Shown: positions 1 to 8,692, numbered from the stretch's first letter. The stretch is DNA of 64,000 nucleotides from Bacillota bacterium (GCA_023511485.1 JAIMBH010000002.1:53847-117846); one strand, 5' to 3'. Translations and numbers: made by a program. Notes: generated by a model not told the origin, from the letters alone.

Positions 1-178
1 TGTGGTTTATAATTAATCCGGCTTTTGCAAGCAAGCTCAGCGTTTTTGTTAGAAACACCGGAGGGATATCTTGCCGAAGCGCCAGCTCCTTTGCCGGTAT
101 TAGCTTTCCGCTTGGGTACTCACGGGCCAGCTCCAACATCGCCCGTATTGCATACTCTCCCTGCATTGTAAGTTTCAT
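1..178 (-). CDS. Rrf2-family transcriptional regulator (N-terminal part, cut by window edge)
   Basis: Reading the minus strand from the ATG at 178 gives MKLTMQGEYAIRAMLELARE and continues open to the window edge (59 codons). This is the winged-helix start of the Rrf2/IscR/NsrR family and closely resembles the complete Rrf2 protein at 7880-8323. A ribosome binding site AAGGATGG lies just upstream (about 183-190, minus strand). The cysteine region that would show whether it carries an Fe-S cluster is outside the window. A palindrome at 206-225 lies in its promoter region and could be an autoregulatory operator. Confidence 0.85.
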   Translation of the reverse strand, partial: MKLTMQGEYAIRAMLELAREYPSGKLIPAKELALRQDIPPVFLTKTLSLLAKAGLIINH

Positions 179-205
179 AAGACCATCCTTAAAGACAATA
201 TCGAC

Positions 206-225
206 CTAATATGTCTAAATATTAG
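206..225. promoter_or_regulatory. Inverted repeat upstream of Rrf2 gene, possible operator
   Basis: Perfect 7-bp arms CTAATAT and ATATTAG separated by 6 nt. It sits about 28 bp upstream of the Rrf2 start codon, where an autoregulated Rrf2 gene would have its operator. The sequence shows the symmetry only; binding is inferred. Confidence 0.4.
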
Positions 226-364
226 CACATTTTCCCAGTGGCTTGTAGTGGCCATAAAACAAGATGCCTTTGTAAAGCATCCTGGGTGAGCTTGAATTGC
301 ACCCCGGGGTGTATCGCTAGTATGGCCTAACACCCGTTTGTCTCCTAGTTTACTTACCTATATT

Positions 365-389
365 AGTGCTGTAATATAAGCACTATAAT
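365..389 (+). promoter_or_regulatory. Promoter-like -10 element with inverted repeat before the STT3-like gene
   Basis: A perfect TATAAT is at 384-389, about 37 bp before the gene start. It overlaps the right arm of an inverted repeat AGTGCT (365-370) and AGCACT (379-384) with an 8-nt spacer. No convincing -35 box is seen. A regulator bound at the repeat would cover the -10 element. Confidence 0.35.
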
Positions 390-425
390 GCTCAGCCATT
401 TTTAATTCGGTGAGACTGAAAACTC

Positions 426-2780
426 ATGTTTATTGGAGAGATTAAAGAGGCAACTGCTATGGTAGCTGCCCACTCAGAGAAAGAGATTGCACGGCATACT
501 GCTGTCAAGAGGATAGCGGTTGCAATCGGCTACTTGGTTGCTGTTGTGCTTGCCGTTTACATACGAACATACTCTAGCTTTGATGTTATCGCTAACCCTA
601 AAACAAATATTCAAGATATAGACTCGATTAGCGTTCTGCGAACGATCGATATTATTGTCCACCACTATCCAAGCTTACCGCTCTTTGATTCATTTGCTAA
701 TTTTCCTTGGGGAATGAAGGCTCAATTGCCGCCCCTTTGGGCATTTATTGAGGCGAGCTTTGGGAAGATAGTAAATATGGTTTTTGGTATACCGGTCATC
801 TCGGCTGCCTCACTTTTTCCAGTGGTCGCCGGTATATTTCTTGCTATTCCTATGTACTATGCAGGGAAGTACCTTTTTAGTAGAGCAGTTGGCCACGCCG
901 CATGTATTCTAAGCCTTTTTCTCCCGGTTATAGTTCTTGCTTCCTCGGTTGCTATGGTAGATCATCATATCGCTGACCTTGTTCTTTATAGCTCACTAAT
1001 TGCTCTTCTTGCTGCTTCACATAAGATGCTTGTGCTTGGTAAAAGAATGCTGGGAGATGCGCTTTCGGTGGCCGCTGGTCTTGTTGTGACTTTTACGCTT
1101 CTTATATCGCTAAGCTCAATACTCATTGTTGCTATAGTCTGGATATCGCTTATCCTTGGTCTCTTTCTATTACCTAAGAAGGAGCGGCGGTTTACATCCC
1201 GCATAGGGGGACTTGCTCTTGGATCGGCAGGGCTCTCAATGCTTCTGCTTTACGTGGCGACCCCTTGGTTTGCTGGAAATCTCTCATTTTCCGGCCTCTC
1301 ACTTTTTCAGCCACTACTTCTCCTTGGACTTACAACTATGCTGTTAGTGTCTAATGCGATCGATATCTTATTTGCCAGACGGAGAACTATACTCCAAGGC
1401 GTAACCCGTAGCTTCTTCGATCAAAACCTGCAAAATGTGTATCGTATTCTAAGCTTGTCCATGCTTTATATTATACTTTTAATCAGTGTGTTTACACTGC
1501 CTTCGGCCAACGAGCTTATTAGCAAGGCTTTCTACCGAAGTATCGGATACTATCCGCTTGCTCAAGTTAACGATCAGCTATTACCACTCTTCTCTGATGG
1601 ACCAGCTGAGTTAATTTTGCGGTTCTCTGTATTTGCTTATGTGTTGCCTTTTGGATTCGTTTACCTGATTGGCGATACGGTTGTTAAGAGAAGCTTAAAT
1701 TTCGGACGGTTGTTTTTCCTTGTCTGGTTTGCCGTCTCGGCGGCATACTTTATAATCGCCCGCTATTACATGTTTCTCTTTGCTCCTGCTGCCTTAATTA
1801 TGTTTGGCTTCATCATAGCCCGGCTATCTGGATTATTTAGTGTTCTCTTTGAGCGAGTTATCAAGAAACCGATCGCTCGGCCAGCTAGCATAGCCTTCTT
1901 ATTAGTGGTAACCATTGGCATTTCGTGTTACCTTTTTGTGTGGACAACCTCAAGTATTAGAGTTGCGAGGCCGGATGCCGGCTGGATTGCAATGCTTAAG
2001 TGGATCAAGGAGAATACCCCTGAGGTTAGCCACTATTTAAATCCAGAGCGACCTCCAGAATATGGTATCGTTACCGATTGGTTTTCCGGTAATTATCTTG
2101 TACTAATTGCCGAGCGCCCGACGCTTTCGACGGTAAATCAAGAGACAGGTATGGATGGGATTATCGCCTCATATAAGATTTTTCAGACTGAGTCTGAGGA
2201 TGAGCTTATTCAACTTATGAAGCGGTACCGCTTGCGCTACATACTTCTAGGTGCTGACTATGCAGCATGGCAGGGTGATATTGAGCAACTCGGCGAACCA
2301 GGACCTCGACCTGACGAAATAGCATACTTACCGACGATTGTCCCAGCAGAAGAACACTTTCATATATCAAGTGCCCGACTCTACAGATTTTGGGGCGCAG
2401 GTAACGAGCAATTTAATATAGATCCAATGCAGCATTTTCGACTTGTTAAGATTACTGGGACAAGTAACCAGCAAACCTGGAAACTCTTTGAGTTTGTCAA
2501 AGGGACGCGTTTGATAGTTAAAGCGCCGCCTGGATCTCGTATTGAAGTTGCGACAGAGATATTGCCCGAGGGAGCGGGAGTAATACCCTGGAAATTATCT
2601 AGAATATCTGACGATGATGGAATGGTTGAGGTCTTTCTACCGTACGCTACATCAAAAAGCCCCTACTCTGTGAAAGCTAGGCCATATAGGGTCTTGATTG
2701 GCAATAAAACTTATTACCTCGATTTGGCCGAAAGTGATGTTATTGAGGGGCGAACTGTACACATAACTTCTATTCCGTAA
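426..2780 (+). CDS. STT3/AglB-like oligosaccharyltransferase, membrane protein
   Basis: A 784-aa polytopic membrane protein with a soluble C-terminal part. STT3-family enzymes transfer a lipid-linked oligosaccharide to asparagine on the outer face of the membrane. Seen here: about a dozen hydrophobic segments in residues 30-510; an acidic DID motif at 64-66 in the first external loop, followed by the FPWG segment typical of STT3; a second acidic loop motif VDHH at 178-181; and TDWFSGNYL from about 550 at the position of the family WWDYG motif, followed by the usual AERPT and N segment. The WWDYG motif is diverged, so substrate and activity are uncertain. The start may instead be ATG 459, which has AGAGG 8 nt upstream; ATG 426 has only a weak GGTGAG. 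The UbiA, DUF362, radical SAM and GT2 genes nearby suggest a surface glycosylation locus. Confidence 0.75.
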   Translation: MFIGEIKEATAMVAAHSEKEIARHTAVKRIAVAIGYLVAVVLAVYIRTYSSFDVIANPKTNIQDIDSISVLRTIDIIVHHYPSLPLFDSFANFPWGMKAQLPPLWAFIEASFGKIVNMVFGIPVISAASLFPVVAGIFLAIPMYYAGKYLFSRAVGHAACILSLFLPVIVLASSVAMVDHHIADLVLYSSLIALLAASHKMLVLGKRMLGDALSVAAGLVVTFTLLISLSSILIVAIVWISLILGLFLLPKKERRFTSRIGGLALGSAGLSMLLLYVATPWFAGNLSFSGLSLFQPLLLLGLTTMLLVSNAIDILFARRRTILQGVTRSFFDQNLQNVYRILSLSMLYIILLISVFTLPSANELISKAFYRSIGYYPLAQVNDQLLPLFSDGPAELILRFSVFAYVLPFGFVYLIGDTVVKRSLNFGRLFFLVWFAVSAAYFIIARYYMFLFAPAALIMFGFIIARLSGLFSVLFERVIKKPIARPASIAFLLVVTIGISCYLFVWTTSSIRVARPDAGWIAMLKWIKENTPEVSHYLNPERPPEYGIVTDWFSGNYLVLIAERPTLSTVNQETGMDGIIASYKIFQTESEDELIQLMKRYRLRYILLGADYAAWQGDIEQLGEPGPRPDEIAYLPTIVPAEEHFHISSARLYRFWGAGNEQFNIDPMQHFRLVKITGTSNQQTWKLFEFVKGTRLIVKAPPGSRIEVATEILPEGAGVIPWKLSRISDDDGMVEVFLPYATSKSPYSVKARPYRVLIGNKTYYLDLAESDVIEGRTVHITSIP

Positions 2781-2950
2781 GGCACACCGCAGTCACAGCC
2801 CGAAGAAATTACACTTAAGATATATCTGCCACCTGCTTAATGCGATGCCCTTTAAATTTATAGTCAACTGTTTTATGCCGGTACTCAAGCTTTGTTTCAG
2901 TTTGATCGATTAGATATAGCAGCTAAACAAGTTAGCTTATATTTGAATTA

Positions 2951-2974
2951 CCATAATATGGTATAGTTAATTTA
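2951..2974 (+). promoter_or_regulatory. Possible leaderless promoter of the UbiA-like gene
   Basis: CCATAATATGG (2951-2961) runs directly into TATAGT (2962-2967), a -10-like hexamer ending 7 nt before the GTG start at 2975. There is no ribosome binding site, so the transcript may begin at or next to the start codon. The same 11-mer precedes the small gene at 11143-11328 in nearly the same geometry. Confidence 0.35.
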
Positions 2975-3937
2975 GTGCAGTCAGATAAAGGAATGGATAT
3001 TAGATTGGATATTGCTCACATAAGCGCAGGGCAAAAGAATAGTAGAATAGGTTTGTTTATTAGCCAATTGAAACTTGTTCTTACTTTAATACGTATCCGG
3101 CACTGGATAAAAAACCTATTTATATTTGCGCCGCTTCTTTTCTCACAAAACCTATTTAATGCAAGCATGCTTGCAAAAAGCGTACTTGCATTTATATCGT
3201 TTAGCTTTGTTGCGAGCAGTGTCTATGCCCTAAACGATATCTTTGATTACAAAAAAGATAGGCTTCACCCCATAAAGAGGCTTAGACCGATTGCGCTTGG
3301 AAAGCTTAAGACCTCATTCGCGATCTTAGTAGCCATCCTTTTCTTGACAATGGGGTTAGTTATCGCTAATTTTGTTAACCTGGCATTTATAATAAGTATT
3401 GCGATATATCTTGGGCTTAACGTGCTTTACTCGTTATATCTTAAGGATCAGGTCATCTTAGACGTGTTGGTACTATCGCTATTTTACGTGATAAGGGTTT
3501 CGGCCGGTGGCTTTGCAATTGAGGTTCATATCTCAAACTGGCTGCTGATTTGCACGTTTATGCTTGCCATATTTATGGGCTTTGGTAAAAGGAGGTATGA
3601 ACTTACCATTTTAAAAGAAGAAGCGCCAAGCCATAGGAAGATACTTGCTGAATACAGCCCATACTTTTTGGATCAGATGGTAGCGGTGGTTACCCCAACC
3701 ACTCTCATCGCGTATTTGCTATATACTATTAGCGAAGAAACAGTAGAAAAGTTTGGAACAGACAAACTGATAGCAACGGTGCCTTTCGTTTTATATGGTG
3801 TTTTTAGATACTTATATTTGGTTCACCAGAGAGAGGAGGGGGGGGATCCGACAAAACTTATGTTAACCGACAAACCCCTTATCATAACCGTGGTCGGGTG
3901 GGTGCTCTCAGTAGTTTTCATACTTTACTTTAGGTAA
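2975..3937 (+). CDS. UbiA-family prenyltransferase, decaprenyl-phosphate phosphoribosyltransferase-like
   Basis: A 320-aa polytopic membrane protein of the UbiA superfamily, which transfers prenyl groups or, in the DPPR subgroup, phosphoribose to a polyprenyl phosphate. The first Asp-rich motif is NDIFDYKKDR from residue 87, with the RIRHWIKN segment before it and a second conserved loop YLKDQVILDVL near 165. The segment IRHWIKNLFIFAPLLF followed by NDIFD is characteristic of the decaprenyl-phosphate phosphoribosyltransferase-like subgroup, which supplies a lipid-linked pentose for surface glycans. Exact substrate is inference. Starts with GTG and no ribosome binding site (see the promoter entry at 2951-2974); an ATG at 2993 is possible. 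The DUF362 gene follows 27 nt downstream and is probably cotranscribed. Confidence 0.75.
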   Translation: MQSDKGMDIRLDIAHISAGQKNSRIGLFISQLKLVLTLIRIRHWIKNLFIFAPLLFSQNLFNASMLAKSVLAFISFSFVASSVYALNDIFDYKKDRLHPIKRLRPIALGKLKTSFAILVAILFLTMGLVIANFVNLAFIISIAIYLGLNVLYSLYLKDQVILDVLVLSLFYVIRVSAGGFAIEVHISNWLLICTFMLAIFMGFGKRRYELTILKEEAPSHRKILAEYSPYFLDQMVAVVTPTTLIAYLLYTISEETVEKFGTDKLIATVPFVLYGVFRYLYLVHQREEGGDPTKLMLTDKPLIITVVGWVLSVVFILYFR

Positions 3938-3964
3938 AGTTTTAATTTGACCAGGAGGTCTATT

Positions 3965-5038
3965 TTGTCGAAAGTAGCAGTTTTAAAGACGAAGCCACAA
4001 ACTGTTTTAGAGGACTATAAAAAACTCATGCATCTGGCCGAGTATCAAAGGTACTTATCCAAAGAGAGGGAGACCTTAATTAAGCTAAATCTCTCTTGGA
4101 CAAAGTATTTCCCGGCTTGCTCCTCTCAGCCCTGGCAGGTTGAGGGCGCTATCAAAACTTTGATAGAAGACGGGTATAAGAAAAGCCGCCTTCACCCTGT
4201 AGAAAATAAGACAGTCGTGACAAAGCCTGTTGAGGGTGCGGTCAACAACAAGTGGATGCCGATTATAAAAAGATACGGTCTAAAGTTCACCCCACTTCCT
4301 GATGTTAAATGGCAGGTTTATCACTTCAAGAGCAAACTTCTCAAGCTAAATGATATTTTCCCGGAAGGGATACAGATCCCCGAGATGTTTATCGGGAAAG
4401 ATGTGCTACATCTGCCGACGGTAAAGACGCACGGCCATTCGGTTACGACCGGGGCAATCAAGAACTCATTTGGAGGCTTGCTAAAGGAAGTTCGGCACTA
4501 CGCCCACAAGTACATGCACGAAGTTTTAGTCGACCTCATGCTCATACAAAAAGAACTTCACCCAGCGATATTTGCCGTCATGGATGGCACCGTCTGTGGT
4601 GATGGTGCTGGTCCAAGAACGATGTTTCCTAAAGTTAAGAACTATATCTTGGCCAGCGCTGATTCAGTTGCAATTGATTCTATCGCTGCTAAGATGATGG
4701 GGTTTGACCCAATGAGTATTCCCTATATCCGTATGGCAACAGAAATGGGCCTTGGCATGGGAGACCCTAAGGAAATCGAGATAGTTGGCGAAGATATCGA
4801 AGGCGTAAACTTTGGTTTTAAGACCAAGAAAAGCTTTGTCATCTGGGGAGATCAGATGATAAGAAAAGGCTACTTAAGGCCTTTTGAGAAAATTCTACTT
4901 CATTCCCCTTTGGTTGTCTGGGCTCCGTTTGCATCAAATGTTTATCATGACGTATTCTGGTATCCGACCATTGGCAAATCTCGTATAAAGAAGTTTTCTA
5001 AAACCGAATGGGGTAAATTATTTGATAGGTACGAATAA
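3965..5038 (+). CDS. DUF362 domain-containing protein
   Basis: A 357-aa protein of the DUF362 family, whose biochemical role is not established; many members carry or accompany Fe-S clusters. This one has few cysteines and no ferredoxin motif. Seen: GHSVTTGAIKNSFGGLL and the DGTVCGDGAGP segment typical of the family, then SADSVAIDSIAAKMMGF. I chose the TTG at 3965 because AGGAGG lies 6 nt upstream (3953-3958); the frame is open further 5', but that TTG at 3947 lacks a site. It follows the UbiA-like gene with 27 nt between and converges on the radical SAM gene. Confidence 0.75.
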   Translation: MSKVAVLKTKPQTVLEDYKKLMHLAEYQRYLSKERETLIKLNLSWTKYFPACSSQPWQVEGAIKTLIEDGYKKSRLHPVENKTVVTKPVEGAVNNKWMPIIKRYGLKFTPLPDVKWQVYHFKSKLLKLNDIFPEGIQIPEMFIGKDVLHLPTVKTHGHSVTTGAIKNSFGGLLKEVRHYAHKYMHEVLVDLMLIQKELHPAIFAVMDGTVCGDGAGPRTMFPKVKNYILASADSVAIDSIAAKMMGFDPMSIPYIRMATEMGLGMGDPKEIEIVGEDIEGVNFGFKTKKSFVIWGDQMIRKGYLRPFEKILLHSPLVVWAPFASNVYHDVFWYPTIGKSRIKKFSKTEWGKLFDRYE

Positions 5039-5262
5039 GAAGAGGGTTTAGAGGGCTTACACCGTCTTTATTGCTGTGATTAAGCACTATGTGCTGGCAA
5101 ATATCGTGATAGTTACCAGCAGTGGATTCGCTTGAGGCATCAAAGATGTTATCTATCGTTAAGGGCATACGAAGGGCTGCATTTTCTTCTGTAGCAGTAG
5201 ACATCTATGTTTCGGTCGGATTTTTGAAAGATTACAAGGCCTTTAAAACCTACCCCAAAATT

Positions 5263-6351
5263 TTACAGCTGCAAATACTCCTTCGCAAGCATCGGGTAGG
5301 TTCTGGGGTTAAAGAGGATGTTTGTGATGAAATAGCACTCATGCGAACAGTGGCACTTACTGCTTTTAATCTCTTGAACGATTGCTTTTGCCTCGCCTGA
5401 TTTTAGTAGCTTGCGAATATTGTAATCGTGATCTTTTATGTTTCCAAATTTACGGTTCAAGAGCTCACAAGGGTAAACATCACCTGACTCTGTCAGGACA
5501 ATGTTGAGTTGCCCGGCGTAGCATGGGAGCATACGCCTATCCTCAAGAAGTGTCCTATAGATAAGGCGCCTCTGCAGGATATCTTGGGCAGATTTGATTC
5601 TGGACCCAAGGAAGCGATAACTCTTGGCCAGTTGTTTTTTAAGGTCTTCTTCCATGGTTTTGATTGCCTCATGGTATCTATCTAGATCTATATTTTTTAA
5701 ATCTTTGGTCTTGAGAATGCCTCTAGCACCTCTTACCATCGAGAGCGTGTGGGTTCGGACGTTTTTCAATCCTTTAACAAAATTAAATATATCGCCGATA
5801 TGGTTTTGGTTTGCCGTGCAAAAAACGGTGTTGATACCAAGTTCAAAGTTTGAGTATTTCTCCTGAAGCTCGCTCAATGCCTCATATGTGTTCATTACTT
5901 TATCAAAGCTTCCGGGAATACCCCGCAAAGCGTCATGTTTGTCGTATAGTCCGTCTAGTGAAAGTTTGGTGACTACTGTGCTATTCGGGCAGCTTCTCAA
6001 TATTGCCTCGGTTCGATCTCTGATTAGCTGCGTAGCAAGACCGTTTGTAGAGTAGAGGATTATGGATGGCTTGTTGCGTTTATAGAAGATCCTGCTTAGC
6101 TCAATGATGTCTTCCCTTAGGTAAGGCTCGCCACCCGAGAAGGCAAGCCATAGAAGTTTCCCAAGGGAGGGAGCCAATTTCTCGACTTCTTGTAGCGATA
6201 TTTCGGTAGCTTGGTCCGCCTGGGTATCCGGCTCTTGTAAATAAAAGCAAAACGGGCACTTTGCGTTACATCTTTTGGTAACGAAGAATGTGAGCTGGAT
6301 AGGTCTCCTCTTCCAGAGGATATGTCCTGCGTAGCGTAGCGGTGAGTACAT
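5263..6351 (-). CDS. Radical SAM protein with SPASM-like C-terminus
   Basis: A 362-aa radical SAM enzyme: CNAKCPFC (Cys28, 32, 35) binds the SAM-cleaving [4Fe-4S] cluster, FSGGEPYLREDI follows as the GGE motif, and Cys residues near the C-terminus (CYAGQ, YPCEL, CHCSHECYF) form a SPASM-type auxiliary cluster region. Such enzymes modify peptides or small substrates; the target here is unknown. Start ATG 6351 is backed by AAGGGAG about 9 nt upstream, which means the gene overlaps the end of the upstream GT2 gene by 86 nt in another frame. The pairing suggests translational coupling and a common pathway, perhaps glycolipid or glycan modification. Confidence 0.8.
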   Translation of the reverse strand: MYSPLRYAGHILWKRRPIQLTFFVTKRCNAKCPFCFYLQEPDTQADQATEISLQEVEKLAPSLGKLLWLAFSGGEPYLREDIIELSRIFYKRNKPSIILYSTNGLATQLIRDRTEAILRSCPNSTVVTKLSLDGLYDKHDALRGIPGSFDKVMNTYEALSELQEKYSNFELGINTVFCTANQNHIGDIFNFVKGLKNVRTHTLSMVRGARGILKTKDLKNIDLDRYHEAIKTMEEDLKKQLAKSYRFLGSRIKSAQDILQRRLIYRTLLEDRRMLPCYAGQLNIVLTESGDVYPCELLNRKFGNIKDHDYNIRKLLKSGEAKAIVQEIKSSKCHCSHECYFITNILFNPRTYPMLAKEYLQL

Positions 6352-7354
6352 TCAATAAACTCCCTTGCGTTTTTAAAGCCCAGACGTACTTTACAAAACC
6401 GGCGCTTGTTCCAGCCCATATTGCTGCAGGATAAAGAGTCGCATAGTAAAGGGATGCCATCAAGGCGAACAATAACCCGCCGGTTTTGTAAAATGCCGCT
6501 AACAATCCTCTATTTATCAGTAAGTTGGTAATCAAAGACGTAGCCGCTAATACCAGGAATACCGGATTCCAGAATAAGAGGCTGAGGCTTGCGGCGATCA
6601 GGCATATAATATATAGCGCTCCATTGATTTTCAGCTCAATAGAGGCCGTGCCTGAGTCCGCAAGCAAATCCCTATTTCTTATAGAATACATTATCCAGTA
6701 CATTGATTTTTTCAAGGCGTTACGAAGTGATTTAAGGAGGGAGAAGTTAAACACATGCTGGACGAGTATATCCGCATCCATAACCAGCCTGCAGCCGCTT
6801 CTGCGCAGCCGATGGCTAAATTCAACATCCTCCAGTATGGGTAAAAAGTGCTCTTCAAATCCCCCGATTACCTTAAAAAGGCTGGCATATATAGCCATTG
6901 CATGAGTTGCAATGTAATCCGGCTCATTGTTCTTGGTCTCAAAGTAGTTTACGAATATAGACTGAAAAGTGCTGAAAAAAGTCCTATCAAACGGTAGCCT
7001 GGTATAAGTGCCGCCAATTACTGTTAAAAGTCCGCTATGTTGTGCCATAGATTGATTGACCGCAGATAATGTGTTCTCCTGCAGCAGACAATCCGAGTCA
7101 ATAAAAAAAAGTATCTCCCCGTTGCTGTTGCCTGCACCGATATTTCGTGCCCGAGCGGCGCCCGAATGTTCGCTCAGCCCTATGACTTTGCAGGGGAATC
7201 TCGCCGCTATTTCTAGCGAGTTATCTGTTGAGCAGTCATCAACAACTATTACTTCATAGTTTTCGTATTTTGAAGCGAACACCGCCTCGAGGCACTTTTC
7301 CAAAGCCGTGCCTTTATTATGGTTCGGGATAATAACCGATATAGACTTTTCCAT
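6266..7354 (-). CDS. Glycosyltransferase family 2, membrane anchored
   Basis: A 362-aa GT-A fold glycosyltransferase. SVIIPNHNKG at residues 6-15 opens the nucleotide-binding fold, VVDDCSTD (38-44) holds conserved Asp residues, FFIDSDC (84-89) is the DxD metal/sugar-nucleotide site, and ILEDVEFSHRLRRSG is the GT2 catalytic ED plus RR segment. Hydrophobic helices at about 245-320 anchor it to the membrane. The sugar and acceptor cannot be read from sequence. Start ATG 7354 has GGAG about 11 nt upstream. The last 86 nt overlap the radical SAM gene. Confidence 0.85.
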   Translation of the reverse strand: MEKSISVIIPNHNKGTALEKCLEAVFASKYENYEVIVVDDCSTDNSLEIAARFPCKVIGLSEHSGAARARNIGAGNSNGEILFFIDSDCLLQENTLSAVNQSMAQHSGLLTVIGGTYTRLPFDRTFFSTFQSIFVNYFETKNNEPDYIATHAMAIYASLFKVIGGFEEHFLPILEDVEFSHRLRRSGCRLVMDADILVQHVFNFSLLKSLRNALKKSMYWIMYSIRNRDLLADSGTASIELKINGALYIICLIAASLSLLFWNPVFLVLAATSLITNLLINRGLLAAFYKTGGLLFALMASLYYATLYPAAIWAGTSAGFVKYVWALKTQGSLLNVLTATLRRTYPLEEETYPAHILRYQKM

Positions 7355-7401
7355 TAATAAGCGAGCTCCATCTTGTCCTGTAAAATATCCTGTAAAATCT
7401 T

Positions 7402-7425
7402 ACGGTGCAGTGTATTTTGCACCGT
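7402..7425 (-). terminator. Hairpin just after the DUF4418 gene
   Basis: Perfect 8-bp arms ACGGTGCA and TGCACCGT with an 8-nt loop, 2 nt past the DUF4418 stop codon. On the minus strand it is followed by AAGATTTTAC, a weak U-tract. A second oddity is the direct repeat CCTGTAAAAT at about 7377 and 7389 beside it. Probably a terminator or RNA-stabilising hairpin. Confidence 0.5.
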
Positions 7426-7427
7426 GG

Positions 7428-7877
7428 TTAAATCGAGCTTTGCGATGCTCCTAACGGTATTCTTGATGTTTTTCTACTTGCCAGCCAGCCGGCTAATACG
7501 GTCGCGATCAGTACTGCACCAGAGGCGGTTAAAACCGCTTTTGTGGTATGGCAGGCCATCATAGGATTCATGCAGACGCCAAGTCCTAAGTCAGTAGGCA
7601 TAATGATGACAGCAATTCCCAGCATACCAAGCATAAGCGAAAGGTTTTGCCAGCCGTTTTTGGCGAAGAGAACTAAAAGACCGTTAAAAGCTATTAGTAG
7701 CCCAAGAAACACTTCGACGACCGCCATCCAGTGGCATTTCATAGGGGTTGACATACCGTTTTTTAGCTCCATCGCCCCTGGACAAACGTGGGCCAAATTA
7801 AACGGCGTCAGCGCAATAATAATGCCGATTGCAATACTTACCCCTCCAACCAAACTCCACACTTTTGAATTCACCAT
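7428..7877 (-). CDS. DUF4418 family membrane protein
   Basis: A 149-aa protein with four hydrophobic segments. It shows the family hallmarks: a Cys in the first external loop (AHVCPGAMEL), then MKCHWMAVVEVFLG, and a C-terminal CMNPMMACHTT motif. DUF4418 function is unknown; the conserved Cys/His residues hint at metal or thiol chemistry. An upstream in-frame ATG (7952) lies inside the Rrf2 gene; I chose ATG 7877 because GAGG lies 6-7 nt before it and it falls 2 nt after the Rrf2 stop. It is therefore the second gene of an Rrf2-DUF4418 operon and may be regulated by that protein. Confidence 0.8.
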   Translation of the reverse strand: MVNSKVWSLVGGVSIAIGIIIALTPFNLAHVCPGAMELKNGMSTPMKCHWMAVVEVFLGLLIAFNGLLVLFAKNGWQNLSLMLGMLGIAVIIMPTDLGLGVCMNPMMACHTTKAVLTASGAVLIATVLAGWLASRKTSRIPLGASQSSI

Positions 7878-7879
7878 AA

Positions 7880-8323
7880 TTAACCTCGCTTTCTCCCATT
7901 GGTTTTCTTTGCCTTTTTCTTTTGAAGTGCCGCCAGATCTGCTAGTGTCCAAGAGCCGAGTATTTTATCTATTGCCTCTCGAACTTCCTTCCACACATCA
8001 TAGGTGGCACACTCATCTACTCGAGGACATAGCATAGGCGTATCGATACAATCCGATGGGGATACAGATCCCTCGAGTGCCTGTATTAAGTCTAGAATCT
8101 TAATTTTGCTTGCGCTTTTTGCAAGAATATATCCACCACTAGGTCCGCGAATACTGATAATAAAACCCGCTGCTTTTAATGCTGGAATTATTTGTTCCAG
8201 GTATTTTACTGATATTCCCTGCCTTTGTGCCAAATCTTTTAAAGAGACCGGGCCTTTCTCGCAGTTTAAGGCGATATCAAGCATCGCCCTTGTCCCGTAA
8301 CGGCTCTTTGTAGTGAGCTTCAT
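7880..8323 (-). CDS. Rrf2-family transcriptional regulator with three-Cys Fe-S motif
   Basis: A 147-aa regulator. The N-terminal winged helix starts MKLTTKSRYGTRAMLDIAL, and YLEQIIPALK and RGPSGGY form the recognition and wing segments. Cys92, Cys99 and Cys105 (spacing x6, x5) match the region that ligates a [2Fe-2S] or [4Fe-4S] cluster in IscR/NsrR relatives, so it probably senses Fe-S status, NO or redox. The C-terminus is very basic (KKKAKKTNGRKRG). It heads an operon with the DUF4418 gene. An inverted repeat at 8546-8564 in the upstream gap is a candidate site. Confidence 0.85.
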   Translation of the reverse strand: MKLTTKSRYGTRAMLDIALNCEKGPVSLKDLAQRQGISVKYLEQIIPALKAAGFIISIRGPSGGYILAKSASKIKILDLIQALEGSVSPSDCIDTPMLCPRVDECATYDVWKEVREAIDKILGSWTLADLAALQKKKAKKTNGRKRG

Positions 8324-8545
8324 TTAGCCATTGCACCCCTAAAAATACGAAAGTGCCCTGATCTATTGTTAAATTACTATCCATGCCTCCTGCAGACGTA
8401 ATATCATGCACATTTGCCGATAGTTTTTGCTGGGGCAGTAAAAGCCTCAGTTTATTTTGATTTCTATTACTATGTTATTACTATGACTATGCCTTGGCCG
8501 ATAACAGGTAGGCAGTATGTGGAATACGCCAAGAATTCCTAGTAT

Positions 8546-8564
8546 TACTATATGTTATATAGTA
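8546..8564. promoter_or_regulatory. Inverted repeat, possible operator
   Basis: Perfect 8-bp arms TACTATAT and ATATAGTA around GTT. It lies between the divergent Rrf2 and rhodanese lipoprotein genes and could be the Rrf2 operator; only the symmetry is observed. Confidence 0.4.
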
Positions 8565-8683
8565 TTAATGGTCAAGCCCTTTGGCATATATTAGGGATAT
8601 TGGTTTAAATGGTTGCCCATATCTCAATTTATGCGGTAGTTTAAATAATTTTGCCTAAGTACAGCCATGAGGATGCCTCTGCA

Positions 8684-8692
8684 TGTTATAAT
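8684..8692 (+). promoter_or_regulatory. Extended -10 promoter of the rhodanese lipoprotein gene
   Basis: TG at 8684-8685, one nt, then TATAAT at 8687-8692 form an extended -10 element. No clear -35 is present, which is normal for this class. The predicted transcription start falls just before the CsoR-like palindrome at 8708-8725. Confidence 0.5.

Noticed and set aside
5122..5400. 92-codon plus-strand frame overlapping the radical SAM gene end
   Set aside because: Antisense shadow; no ribosome binding site or recognisable motif.
7878..7952. Longer DUF4418 start at ATG 7952
   Set aside because: It lies inside the Rrf2 gene, adds a non-homologous charged leader, and ATG 7877 has the ribosome binding site.
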